64,000 nucleotides of DNA from Azospira sp. I13 (GTDB taxonomy: Bacteria; Pseudomonadota; Gammaproteobacteria; Burkholderiales; Rhodocyclaceae), in contig NZ_BFBP01000011.1 of NCBI RefSeq assembly GCF_003112695.1, positions 325,401 through 389,400 on the forward strand. Reading direction: 5' to 3'. Both the position numbers and the translations under genes were made by a program. The notes below the pieces were generated by a model, which ran no database searches, was not told the DNA's origin, and was given only the letters and a program-made list of their open reading frames with translations. This document shows, one piece after another, positions 24,884 through 32,963 of the stretch; within the stretch, counting starts at the first letter, position 1; every line of letters starts with the position of its first letter.

Positions 24884-25402
24884 ATGACCCGCATCATCAA
24901 GAACCGCGCCGTCGTCGAAGACAGCTGGAGCGTGCTGCGCCTGGCCGAAGGCGAGACGGCCGACACCATTGCCCTGCCCCAGGGCCCAGTACTGGTGCCG
25001 CTCTCCGTCTGGACTACCCGGAAGTCCGCGCTGCTGGCCGCTTCCAGCCCTGCCGCCCCGGTAGGCGTCTGGCTGGCCGCCGGCGAAGGGCCGGAAGGCC
25101 TGGTGGACGATCTGGCCCGGCTGCCCGTGATCGCCGTGGATTTCCCCAAGTTCACCGATGGCCGCGGCTATTCCGCCGCCCGCCTGCTGCGGGAACGTTA
25201 CAACTTCCAGGGCGAAATCCGCGCCATCGGCGACGTGCTGCCGGACCAGCTGTTCCTCATGGCCCGCTGCGGCATCGACGCCTTCGCCCTGCGCGCCGAC
25301 AAGGACGCCGACAAGGCCCTGGCCCTCTTCGACACCTTCAAGACCCCCTACCAGGCTGCGGTGGACCAGCCCCAGCCCCTCTTCCGCCGGAGGGCCGCAT
25401 GA
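24884..25402 (+). CDS. DUF934 protein linked to sulfite reduction
   Basis: A 172-residue soluble protein with the family pattern: VPLSVWTTRK early, VGVWLAAGEGPEGLVDDLARLPVIAVDFPKF in the middle, and FTDGRGYSAARLLRERYNFQGEIRAIGDVLPDQLFLMARCGIDAF near the C-terminus. DUF934 proteins are found almost only beside cysI/cysH in proteobacteria and may supply electrons or assemble the sulfite reductase, but no reaction is proven. AAGGAACG precedes the ATG; its stop overlaps the cysH start (ATGA). Confidence 0.9.
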   Translation: MTRIIKNRAVVEDSWSVLRLAEGETADTIALPQGPVLVPLSVWTTRKSALLAASSPAAPVGVWLAAGEGPEGLVDDLARLPVIAVDFPKFTDGRGYSAARLLRERYNFQGEIRAIGDVLPDQLFLMARCGIDAFALRADKDADKALALFDTFKTPYQAAVDQPQPLFRRRAA

Positions 25403-26121
25403 GCGTCATTCCCGCCCAGTTCCGCGTCTCCGACGAGCTGCGGGCTGCCACTGCGGCCAAGGCGGAAGCCGCCAAGACCCTGCTGGCCCAGATCGCCCGG
25501 GACTTCTCCCCGGCCACCTTCGCCAACAGCCTGGGGGCCGAGGACATGGTGCTGACCGACCTCATCGTCAAGACCGGCCTGCCCATCGAAATCTTCTCCC
25601 TGGACACGGGCCGCCTGCCCCTGGAAACCTACGACCTGATGGCCGCCGTGCAACAGCACTACGGCTTGAAGCTGAAGGTGTTCTATCCCCGCCACGATCT
25701 CACCGAGGAATACGTGCGGGCCAACGGCATCAACGCCTTTTACGAATCCATCGAGCTGCGCAAGGGCTGTTGCTATGTGCGCAAGGTGGAGCCCCTGCAG
25801 CGGGCCCTGGCCGGCAAGCAGGCCTGGATCACCGGCATGCGCGCCCAGCAGGCCGCCACCCGGGACGGCCTGGCGGTGCGCCTGTTCGACGAAACCAACG
25901 GCCTGGAGAAGTTCAACCCCCTGGCCGACTGGAGCGAGAAGGAAGTGTGGGCCTATCTGCTGGATAATGGCGTGCCCTACAACAAGCTGCACGACCAGTT
26001 CTACCCCAGCATCGGCTGCGCCCCCTGTACCCGCTCCGTCACCCCCGGTGAGGACATCCGCTCCGGCCGCTGGTGGTGGGAGAATCCCGAGACCAAGGAA
26101 TGCGGCCTGCACAAGAAGTAG
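25399..26121 (+). CDS. cysH: Adenylyl-sulfate (APS) reductase
   Basis: Reduces activated sulfate to sulfite. The 240-residue protein has the PP-loop-like fold with AEDMVLTDLI and FSLDTGRLPLETYDLM, and the Cys pairs Cys124-Cys125 (KGCCYVRKVEPL) and Cys207-x2-Cys210 (GCAPCTRS) that bind a [4Fe-4S] cluster in the APS-specific branch; the catalytic ECGLH is at the C-terminus. The cluster cysteines, and the absence of a CysC kinase domain in this cluster, point to APS rather than PAPS as the substrate. Confidence 0.94.
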   Translation: MSVIPAQFRVSDELRAATAAKAEAAKTLLAQIARDFSPATFANSLGAEDMVLTDLIVKTGLPIEIFSLDTGRLPLETYDLMAAVQQHYGLKLKVFYPRHDLTEEYVRANGINAFYESIELRKGCCYVRKVEPLQRALAGKQAWITGMRAQQAATRDGLAVRLFDETNGLEKFNPLADWSEKEVWAYLLDNGVPYNKLHDQFYPSIGCAPCTRSVTPGEDIRSGRWWWENPETKECGLHKK

Positions 26122-26176
26122 GCCTCACCTGCAAGCTCCGCTGATCTTAGAAAACGTTGCGACCCGGTACTGAAAA

Positions 26177-27112
26177 ATGACCACTCTGACCAAGCAAACC
26201 CTCTCCCACCTCGACTGGCTCGAGGCGGAGGCCATTCACATCATGCGTGAAGTGGCCGGCCAGTGCGCCAACCCGGTGCTGCTCTTCTCCGGCGGCAAGG
26301 ACTCCATCTGCATGCTGCGCATCGCCGAAAAGGCCTTCCGCCCCGGCCGTTTCCCCTTCCCCCTGATGCACATCGACACCGGCCACAACTACCAGGAAGT
26401 GGTGGAATTCCGCGACAAGCGGGCCGCCGAGCTGGGCGAGCGCCTCATCGTGCGCTCCGTGGAAGATTCCATGAAGCGCGGCACCGTGGTGCTCAAGCAT
26501 GAGGGCGAATCCCGCAACAAGCACCAGTCCGTGACCCTGCTCGAAGCCATCGAGGAATTCGGTTTTGACTGCTGCATCGGCGGCGCCCGCCGGGACGAGG
26601 AAAAGGCCCGGGCCAAGGAGCGCATCATGAGCTTCCGCGACGAGTTCGGCCAATGGGACCCGAAGAACCAGCGCCCCGAACTGTGGAACCTCTACAACGC
26701 CCGGGCCCACAAGGGCGAGAACATCCGCGCCTTCCCCATCTCCAACTGGACGGAAATGGACGTCTGGCAGTACATCGAGCGGGAAGGCCTGGAGCTGCCC
26801 TCCATCTACTTCGCCCACACCCGCCCGGTGGTGATGCGCCAGGGCGCCATCGTCCCGGTCAATGTGCCCCTGGTTTCCGGCGAGCTGACCAACCTGCCCA
26901 AGGCCGGCGAGGAAATCATCGACCTGCAGGTGCGGTTCCGCACCGTGGGCGACATCTCCTGCACCGCCCCGGTGGAATCCGATGCCGACACGGTGGAGAA
27001 GATCGTCCTGGAAACCGCCACCACCACCATCACCGAACGGGGCGCCACCCGTCTGGACGACCAGACCAGCGAGGCCTCCATGGAACAGCGTAAGAAGGAA
27101 GGGTATTTCTGA
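26177..27112 (+). CDS. cysD: Sulfate adenylyltransferase subunit 2
   Basis: The catalytic subunit of ATP sulfurylase, 311 residues. It has the PP-loop LLFSGGKDSICMLRIA (about residue 37), MHIDTGHNYQEVVEFRD, and CIGGARRDEEKARAKERI. It works with CysN to make APS from sulfate and ATP. The gene begins 55 bp after cysH and its TGA overlaps the ATG of cysN by one base. Confidence 0.96.
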   Translation: MTTLTKQTLSHLDWLEAEAIHIMREVAGQCANPVLLFSGGKDSICMLRIAEKAFRPGRFPFPLMHIDTGHNYQEVVEFRDKRAAELGERLIVRSVEDSMKRGTVVLKHEGESRNKHQSVTLLEAIEEFGFDCCIGGARRDEEKARAKERIMSFRDEFGQWDPKNQRPELWNLYNARAHKGENIRAFPISNWTEMDVWQYIEREGLELPSIYFAHTRPVVMRQGAIVPVNVPLVSGELTNLPKAGEEIIDLQVRFRTVGDISCTAPVESDADTVEKIVLETATTTITERGATRLDDQTSEASMEQRKKEGYF

Positions 27113-28386
27113 TGTCCGCCCCCGAAAAAATTGAAGATCACGGTCTGCTGCGCTTCCTCACCTGCGGCAGCGTGGACGACGGCAAGAGCACCCTGATCGG
27201 GCGCCTGCTGTTCGACACCAAGACCATCCTGGCCGACACCCTCTCCGCCATCGAGCGCACTTCCCAGAAGCGCGGCATGGAAGCGGTGGACCTCTCCCTG
27301 CTCACCGACGGCCTGCAGGCCGAGCGGGAACAGGGCATCACCATCGACGTGGCCTACCGTTACTTCAGCACCGGCACCCGCAAGTACATCATCGCCGATG
27401 CCCCGGGCCACGAGCAGTACACCCGCAACATGGTGACCGCCGCCTCCACCGCCAACCTGGCCATCATCCTGGTGGATGCGCGCAAGGGCGTGCTGACCCA
27501 GACCCGGCGCCACTCCTACCTGGCCCACCTGGTGAACATTCCCCACCTCTTGGTGGCGGTGAACAAGATGGATCTGGTCAATTACGACCAGGCCGTGTTC
27601 GAGAAGATCAAGGCCGACTACCTGGCCTTCGCCGCCCAGCTGGGTATCGAGGACGTGCGTTTCATCCCCCTCTCCGCCCTCAACGGCGACATGGTGGTGG
27701 ACCGGGGCGAAGCCCTCTCCTGGTACAAGGGCCCGACCCTGCTGGAAATCCTGGAAGCCGCTCCCGGTGCCCACAGCGAACAGGCCGAAGCCTTCCGCTT
27801 TCCGGTGCAGTTCGTCTGCCGCCCCCAGGATTCCGCCAACCCGGAACTGCATGACTACCGCGGTTTCATGGGCCGGGTCGAATCCGGCGAGCTGGCTGTC
27901 GGCGAAGCGGTCACCGTGCTGCCTTCCGGCCGGGAAACCAAGGTCAAGGACATCCAGATCGGCGGCCAGAGCATTCCCGCGGCCGTCTCCGAACAATCCG
28001 TCACCCTGCTGCTGGAAGACGAGATCGACATCTCCCGGGGTGACATGATCGTGCGCAGTGCGGCCCAGCCCCAGGTGGTGAAGCAGATCGACACCACCGT
28101 CTGCTGGCTGGCGGAAACGCCCCTGGACCGGGCCCGCACCTACCTGATCCGCCACACCACCCGGGAAGTGAAGGCCAAGGTGGCCAGCATCGATTACCGG
28201 GTGGACGTGAACACCCTGGAACAGCAGGCCACGGACAAGCTGCAGATGAACGATATCGCCCGCGTCAGCTTCAAGCTGGCCCAGCCCCTGTTCATCGACC
28301 CCTACAGCCAGAACCGGGCGACCGGCGCCTTCATCGTCATCGACGAAAGCACCAACAACACCATCGGCGCGGGGATGATCGGCTGA
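27112..28386 (+). CDS. cysN: Sulfate adenylyltransferase subunit 1 (GTPase)
   Basis: EF-Tu-like GTPase that drives ATP sulfurylase. The 424 residues contain G1 GSVDDGKSTLIGRLLFD, the G2 region EREQGITIDVAYRYF, G3 DAPGHEQYTRNM and G4 NKMDLV, followed by beta-barrel domains. The length shows that no APS kinase (CysC) domain is fused at the C-terminus. It is the last gene of the sulfate operon and is followed by a long intergenic palindrome. Confidence 0.96.
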   Translation: MSAPEKIEDHGLLRFLTCGSVDDGKSTLIGRLLFDTKTILADTLSAIERTSQKRGMEAVDLSLLTDGLQAEREQGITIDVAYRYFSTGTRKYIIADAPGHEQYTRNMVTAASTANLAIILVDARKGVLTQTRRHSYLAHLVNIPHLLVAVNKMDLVNYDQAVFEKIKADYLAFAAQLGIEDVRFIPLSALNGDMVVDRGEALSWYKGPTLLEILEAAPGAHSEQAEAFRFPVQFVCRPQDSANPELHDYRGFMGRVESGELAVGEAVTVLPSGRETKVKDIQIGGQSIPAAVSEQSVTLLLEDEIDISRGDMIVRSAAQPQVVKQIDTTVCWLAETPLDRARTYLIRHTTREVKAKVASIDYRVDVNTLEQQATDKLQMNDIARVSFKLAQPLFIDPYSQNRATGAFIVIDESTNNTIGAGMIG

Positions 28387-28397
28387 GGTGGGTTAAA

Positions 28398-28425
28398 GGC
28401 TATTAGCCACAGAGGACACAGAGGG
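28398..28425. repeat. GGCTATTAGCC dyad and CACAGAGGACACAGAGG tract
   Basis: Just after cysN, the dyad GGCTA-T-TAGCC is joined to CCACAGAGGACACAGAGGG, an internally repeated motif (CACAGAGG twice). Very similar tracts occur between genes in many unrelated proteobacterial genomes, from memory; their role is unknown. Confidence 0.5.
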
Positions 28426-28458
28426 CACCGAGATCAAGGGGCCCATGGAGCTGAAGTG

Positions 28459-28545
28459 GCAGGTGCCCTGAAAGGCAAGAGGGACGCCATTCTCCGCAAT
28501 ATCGAGGCGGAGAATGGCGTCCCTTCTGCTTTCCGGGGCACCTGC
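28459..28545. terminator. 87-bp near-perfect palindrome between convergent genes
   Basis: An inner perfect 18-bp stem (28480-28497 with 28507-28524, 9-base loop) and an outer 10-bp stem (GCAGGTGCCC with GGGCACCTGC) are joined by imperfect arms, so arms are about 39 bases. On the plus strand TTTTT follows at 28546. It sits between convergent cysN and rlmD and probably ends transcription from at least the cysN side. The length is far greater than a normal terminator, so a mobile or REP-like origin is also possible. Confidence 0.65.
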
Positions 28546-28555
28546 TTTTTGGCGA

Positions 28556-29854
28556 CTACACCTTCTCGAACAGGGCGATGGATTCCACGTGGGAGGTGTG
28601 GGGGAACATGTTCACGATGCCCGCACCGCTGAAGCGGTAGCCCTTCTGATGCACCAGGATGGCCGCATCCCGGGCCAGGGTGGAGGGGTTGCAGGAGACA
28701 TAGACGATGCGCCGGGGGCTGTCGTCTCCCAGGGCCTTGACCACCTCCGCCGCCCCTTCCCGGGGCGGGTCGATCAGCATCTTGTCGAAATGCCCCAGGG
28801 CGCCGAGAGCCTCAGGCGTGCATTCGAAAAGGTTGGCCACACCGAAGGAGACCTTGGCGGCCAGGCCGTTGGCCGCCGCATTTTCCTCCGCCCGCCGGGT
28901 CAGTTCCTTGAGGCCTTCCACCCCCACTACCTGGGCACCGCTGCGGGCGATGGGCAGAGTGAAATTGCCCAGGCCACAGAACAGGTCGGCAATGCGCTCC
29001 CCGGGCTGGGGGTCCAGCAGGCGCATGGCGCGGCGGATGAGCATCTGGTTGATGCCCGGATTGACCTGGGTGAATTCGGTGGGGGCAAAACGCATCTCCA
29101 ACCCGAATTCCGGCAGCAGGTAGGAAAGCTCCGGGCCGTCCACGGGATGGAAGCGGTAGGCCGAAGCCGGCCCCTGGGGCTGCAGGAAGAAGACGATACC
29201 GTGCGCGTCGGCAAAGGCCCGCAGCAGCTTCTCGTCGGTGCCGTTGAGGGGCGCCAGGATACGCAGCACCATGACGGTGCACTTGTCGCCCACGGCAATT
29301 TCCACCTGGGGCAGCCGGTCCCGGATGGAGAGGCGTACGAAGAGCTGGCGCAAAGGCACCAGCAGGTCGGAGACGTGGGCCGGCAGGATCGGGCAGGTCG
29401 TCAGATCGGCCACATAGCTGCTGCGCTTTTCGTGGAAGCCCACCAGCACGCCGCCCTTGGATTCCACCATGCGCACGGTCAGCCGCGCCCGGTGGCGATA
29501 GCCCCAGGTGGGGCCGTAGATGGGGTTGTAGACCTGCTCCGGGCGGAGCCGGGCCAGGTGCCACAGATTGTTTTCCAGCAAACGCTGCTTGGCCGCCACC
29601 TGGGCGGTGGGTTCCAGATGCTGCATGCTGCAGCCGCCGCAGGTGCCGAAATGGGAACAGCGGGGGGCCACTCGGGCGCAGGAGGGCCGCAACACGGCCG
29701 TTGCTTCGCCCAAGGCGTAGTTGGGCTTTTCCCGGTACAGGGCGTATTCCACCGTTTCCCCGGGCAGGCCGCCTTCGACGAACACGGCCTTGCCCTCCAG
29801 GCGCGTCACGCCCCGGGCGTCGTGGTCCAAGGATTCGATCTTGCCGACAGGCAT
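28556..29854 (-). CDS. rlmD: 23S rRNA (uracil-5-)-methyltransferase RlmD
   Basis: Methylates U1939 of 23S rRNA. With the start at ATG 29854 (GAGGGA upstream) the protein has 432 residues, the length of E. coli RlmD; a GTG at 29899 is less likely. It has an N-terminal TRAM region ([24 protein letters not shown]), the [4Fe-4S] cysteines in [17 protein letters not shown]-binding [16 protein letters not shown], and the catalytic-Cys motif [12 protein letters not shown]. It converges on the palindrome shared with cysN. Confidence 0.94.
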   Translation of the reverse strand: MPVGKIESLDHDARGVTRLEGKAVFVEGGLPGETVEYALYREKPNYALGEATAVLRPSCARVAPRCSHFGTCGGCSMQHLEPTAQVAAKQRLLENNLWHLARLRPEQVYNPIYGPTWGYRHRARLTVRMVESKGGVLVGFHEKRSSYVADLTTCPILPAHVSDLLVPLRQLFVRLSIRDRLPQVEIAVGDKCTVMVLRILAPLNGTDEKLLRAFADAHGIVFFLQPQGPASAYRFHPVDGPELSYLLPEFGLEMRFAPTEFTQVNPGINQMLIRRAMRLLDPQPGERIADLFCGLGNFTLPIARSGAQVVGVEGLKELTRRAEENAAANGLAAKVSFGVANLFECTPEALGALGHFDKMLIDPPREGAAEVVKALGDDSPRRIVYVSCNPSTLARDAAILVHQKGYRFSGAGIVNMFPHTSHVESIALFEKV

Positions 29855-29951
29855 GGGCCCATCCCTCGAAAAAAGGCGCCATTCTACCAGCGCCGCCACC
29901 GTTGCCGCCGGCCCTTCCAGTTGTTAAGGTAGGCGCCTTATCGGAGGTTTC

Positions 29952-30425
29952 ATGCCTGAAAAACTGCTGACGTCCCGCACCGAACTGGATGCCGCCCTGG
30001 AAGCGGTGCTGCTCGCCGCCCGGCGCCATTTGCGCCTGTTCGACGGGAGCCTGGCCTCCTTCAAGCTGGAGAATCCCCAGCGTATTGAGTTGCTGGGCAA
30101 CTTTCTCAGCCAGCCAGGCGCCCGCCTGACCCTGGTACTCCAGGACCCGGAGCCCTGCCGCCGCCAGCACGCGCGGCTCATGGCCCTGTTTGCCCGCCAC
30201 AGCCCGGCCTTCGAATTTCTTCAGGCGCCGGACAGTCTGGCGAACCTGAAGGACGCCCTGGTCCTGGCGGACGACAACCACGCCGTCATCCAATTCCACC
30301 GGGACCAGCCCCGGGGAAAACACATCACCGAAGATGCCAAGGCCTGCCATCCCTATCTGGAACGATTTACCGCCATCCTGGCGGAAGGCTGCATTCCCCT
30401 GGGCAACACCCACCTGGGCCTGTGA
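29952..30425 (+). CDS. Conserved protein of unknown function (157 aa)
   Basis: A soluble protein with no signal peptide. The opening MPEKLLTSRTELDAALEAVLLAARRHLRLFD and the alternation FLSQPGARLTLVLQDPEPCRRQHARLMALF suggest an alpha/beta fold like the phospholipase-D-superfamily 'record' domains, but no HKD motif is present. The C-terminal half has FHRDQPRGKHITEDAKACHPYLERF, with conserved-looking charged residues. A GGAGGTTTC stretch upstream is a good ribosome site. I do not recognise a named family; similar small proteins seem to occur in other betaproteobacteria. Confidence 0.75.
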   Translation: MPEKLLTSRTELDAALEAVLLAARRHLRLFDGSLASFKLENPQRIELLGNFLSQPGARLTLVLQDPEPCRRQHARLMALFARHSPAFEFLQAPDSLANLKDALVLADDNHAVIQFHRDQPRGKHITEDAKACHPYLERFTAILAEGCIPLGNTHLGL

Positions 30426-30487
30426 CAAACCGTTACATGCCAGAGGTATGGAAAGCGTCGTTTCGGGCTAGTCCCGGTTTTTTTTGG

Positions 30488-30496
30488 TGCTATAAT
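30488..30496 (+). promoter_or_regulatory. Extended -10 promoter for the small lipoprotein gene
   Basis: TGCTATAAT is a perfect extended -10 (TG-N-TATAAT) 78 bp before the start codon, following an 8-T tract. There is no clear -35 box, as is usual for extended -10 promoters. Confidence 0.6.
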
Positions 30497-30573
30497 CCTG
30501 CGCTGGTCACCTCCCCCTGGCTGACCAGCCTCAGGATCGTTTGGATCACCAATTTATTGATAGGGAATAAACA

Positions 30574-30837
30574 ATGAAGCATTCTCTCCTCGTCGCCGCT
30601 CTGGTTGCTCTGGCTGTTTCCGCTTGCGGTAAGGCTCCCGAACCCGCTCCCGCTCCGGCTCCGGCCCCCGTTGCCGCTCCCGCCGCTGAAGCCCCGAAGC
30701 CCGCTGAAGCTGCTGCTCCCGCCGCTGCTGACGCTGCCAAGCCCGCTGAAGGCGCTGCTGCTGCTCCCGCCGCTGCTGACGCTGCCAAGCCCGCTGAAGC
30801 TGCTGCCCCCGCTGCCGCTCCTGCCGAGAAGAAGTAA
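30574..30837 (+). CDS. Small Ala/Pro-rich lipoprotein
   Basis: An 87-residue precursor: signal peptide MKHSLLVAALVALAVSAC with a lipobox ending at Cys18, then a mature chain made almost only of Ala, Pro, Lys and Glu, including two copies of PAAADAAKPAE. The DNA behind these copies is a 43-base direct repeat. It stands alone with a strong extended -10 promoter, AGGGAA before the ATG and a strong terminator, so it is probably well expressed. The flexible, charged, Lys-ended chain could link the outer membrane with peptidoglycan or act as a spacer, but it has no recognised domain. Confidence 0.85.
   Translation: MKHSLLVAALVALAVSACGKAPEPAPAPAPAPVAAPAAEAPKPAEAAAPAAADAAKPAEGAAAAPAAADAAKPAEAAAPAAAPAEKK
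30709..30799 (+). repeat. 43-bp direct tandem repeat within the lipoprotein gene
   Basis: Bases 30709-30751 and 30757-30799 are identical, with a 48-bp (16-codon) period. The period keeps the reading frame, so gain or loss of a unit would change the length of the Ala/Pro chain without a frameshift. Confidence 0.85.
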
Positions 30838-30854
30838 TCTCGCCAGCTAGGCCG

Positions 30855-30885
30855 AAAAAAGCCGACCGGATGGTCGGCTTTTTTT
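30855..30885 (+). terminator. Rho-independent terminator after the lipoprotein gene
   Basis: AAAAAA-GCCGACC-GGAT-GGTCGGC-TTTTTTT: a 7-bp GC stem extended by A:T pairs, with seven T. It lies 18 bp past the stop. Confidence 0.92.
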
Positions 30886-31028
30886 ACGTCTGGATTTTCT
30901 GTTCCCCTTCTGGCCTGGCACCCAAACATCAGTTGTGCTGCGCCTTGCCTGATCTTTCGCGATACGCCACGGCATCACCGGAAGATTCGCCACCTGCTCT
31001 TACCCCAGCACCGGCCAGCCGGACCGCT

Positions 31029-31799
31029 TCAGCCGAGCAGATCGCGCCAGCCGAATCCTTCTTCCTGTCCGGCGACCCCCACCCATTCGGGTTCGCAACC
31101 AAGAACCCCTGCCAACGCCGCTACCGCCAACGCCGGACGGTTGTTCTGTTCACTCAGATGAGCAGCGACGATGTGTTGCAACTTATCCACTGCCAGCTTA
31201 CCCAGCAATTCCGCCGCCACCTCATTGCTCATGTGGCCCAGGGGACCGGCAATACGCCGCTTGAGAAAGGCTGGATAACGCGAAGCCGCCAACAGTTCCG
31301 GATCGTGATTGCACTCCAGCACCAAGCCCTGGCAATCCGACAGCACCTGGCACACATAGGCCGTCGGAGCCCCGCAATCGGTCAGCACGGCAAGACGGCG
31401 AGCGCCATCGGAAAACCGGTACTGAACCGGCTCGCGAGCATCATGGGGAACGGGGAAAGGCAGGATTTCCAGATCGCCGACAGCCAGGGCCGCATGACTA
31501 TCGATGCGTTGCAGGCCGGCATAGGCCTGGGCCTCCGTCGATAACTGGGCCGCAGTGCCGGCCGTCAGCCAGACCGGCAGATCGTAGGCAGCCGCCAGGC
31601 GGATGACGCCGGCGAGATGATCGGAGTGTTCGTGGGTGACCAGGATACCGGTCAGGGAGGATGGTTCGACCTTCAGGCGCAGCAGGCGCCGTTCGGCATC
31701 GCGCCTTGAAAAACCACAGTCCAGCAGCACTCGCGTGCTGCCGGACTGGACGATCAGGCCGTTGCCCCGGCTACCGCTTCCCAGGGAGGCGAAGCGCAT
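31029..31799 (-). CDS. MBL-fold metallohydrolase, YycJ/WalJ type
   Basis: The 256-residue protein begins MRFASLGSGSRGNGLIVQSG and carries the metal motif THEHSDHLAGV plus later ligands LTDCGAPT, ECNHDPELL and GHMSNEVAA. This is the YycJ/WalJ-like family, thought to be 5'-3' DNA exonucleases linked to repair or replication. It lies 9 bp after bamC on the same strand. The 190 bp between it and the lipoprotein gene hold nothing recognisable apart from that gene's terminator. Confidence 0.87.
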   Translation of the reverse strand: MRFASLGSGSRGNGLIVQSGSTRVLLDCGFSRRDAERRLLRLKVEPSSLTGILVTHEHSDHLAGVIRLAAAYDLPVWLTAGTAAQLSTEAQAYAGLQRIDSHAALAVGDLEILPFPVPHDAREPVQYRFSDGARRLAVLTDCGAPTAYVCQVLSDCQGLVLECNHDPELLAASRYPAFLKRRIAGPLGHMSNEVAAELLGKLAVDKLQHIVAAHLSEQNNRPALAVAALAGVLGCEPEWVGVAGQEEGFGWRDLLG

Positions 31800-31808
31800 G
31801 GGCTGGGA

Positions 31809-32948
31809 TTACTTCAGCTGTTCGTAGAGCAGGGCCAGGATCTTCTTGGCGGTTTCGGACTGGTCCGCACCGCCTTCCCGGGTCAGGACCTGGACGGTAC
31901 AACGGCTGCCCTCATCCCGCACCAGGATGCGGTACTGGATGCGCGGGTCGGTGGACTTGTCGTCGCCCTTCCAGAAAGCCAGCTTGGAGAGGAAGCCCTT
32001 TTCGTCCTTCTTCTTGTCGTCCTTTTCCGGATCCACGTAGCGGACGAAGAACAGGCCCTTGGAGCGGTCCCGGTCTTCCACGGTGAAGCCGACACGATCG
32101 AGGGAGAGGCCGACACGGCGCCAGGCGCGGTCGAAACGCTCCTGCAGTTCCAGGGCACCCTGACCGCTGTCGGAGCGGGTCAGCTTGGCCCGTTCGACCT
32201 GGCGCTCCTTGGCCACGGCCAGCATGGCTTCGGCCTTCTTCTCTTCCGTGCCGAAGCGCACCATCAGGCGGCGCAGCATTTCGGCTTCCAGCTCGGGATC
32301 AGCATCCCGGGGCTGCCAGCGGGTCTGGTCCTTGCCTTCGGTGACGTAGATTTCATACATGCCGCGGTGGCTGATGAAAATGTCCACGGTGCCCGGCTCG
32401 GAACCGGGCTCGATACGGGTGCGGAACTTGTCCCGCTCGGCGGTGGAATAGAGGGAATCCAGCACCTTGCCGAGGGCCGAACGCAGCCAGTCCTGGCCGA
32501 TCTTGGCTCGATTCTCGGCCCAGTCGGTTTCCATGACGCCGGCTTCAGGCAGCTCCACATTCACCAGGAAACCGGTTTCCTGCCAGAACTCCTTGATCAC
32601 CGGCCAGATCTGATCCGGCGTCCCCGCCACCACCAGCCAGCGCTGGGTACCGGAACGCTCGATACGGGTCTTGTCCACCTGGGGCAGGACCTCGCTGTTG
32701 CGAGCCGAGGTGCGCGCCTGGGGATCCCGCTCCGCCGCGTAGGCAGAGAAGGTGGCGCTGCCGCGGCCACCCGTATCGGGTACGGCATAGCGGTCATCCC
32801 GGGTCGGGGAAGTCAGGTCGGGCGGAATTTCCAGGGTCGGGGCCTTGACCGCCGACTTGTAATCGATCTTTTTCGATTCCGGCAGGATGCCGCTGCAGCC
32901 GGCCAGCAGCACGGCAGCCAGCAAGGACGGGAGAACGATGCGCTTCAT
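31809..32948 (-). CDS. bamC: Outer-membrane assembly lipoprotein BamC
   Basis: A component of the beta-barrel assembly machine. The 379-residue precursor has a signal peptide MKRIVLPSLLAAVLLAGC (lipid-modified Cys18), the flexible N-terminal 'lasso' with PTLEIPPDLTSPTRDDRYAVP that binds BamD, and two helix-grip domains (QRWLVVAGTPDQIWPVIKEFW and RRVGLSLDRVGFTVEDRDRS). It lies 15 bp after dapA, the same dapA-bamC order as in E. coli. Confidence 0.93.
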   Translation of the reverse strand: MKRIVLPSLLAAVLLAGCSGILPESKKIDYKSAVKAPTLEIPPDLTSPTRDDRYAVPDTGGRGSATFSAYAAERDPQARTSARNSEVLPQVDKTRIERSGTQRWLVVAGTPDQIWPVIKEFWQETGFLVNVELPEAGVMETDWAENRAKIGQDWLRSALGKVLDSLYSTAERDKFRTRIEPGSEPGTVDIFISHRGMYEIYVTEGKDQTRWQPRDADPELEAEMLRRLMVRFGTEEKKAEAMLAVAKERQVERAKLTRSDSGQGALELQERFDRAWRRVGLSLDRVGFTVEDRDRSKGLFFVRYVDPEKDDKKKDEKGFLSKLAFWKGDDKSTDPRIQYRILVRDEGSRCTVQVLTREGGADQSETAKKILALLYEQLK

Positions 32949-32963
32949 GGGATTCCGATGCGA

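Noticed and set aside
30855-30885. Inverted repeat as a protein-binding site
   Set aside because: The GC stem with A6/T7 flanks right after a stop codon is a standard intrinsic terminator.
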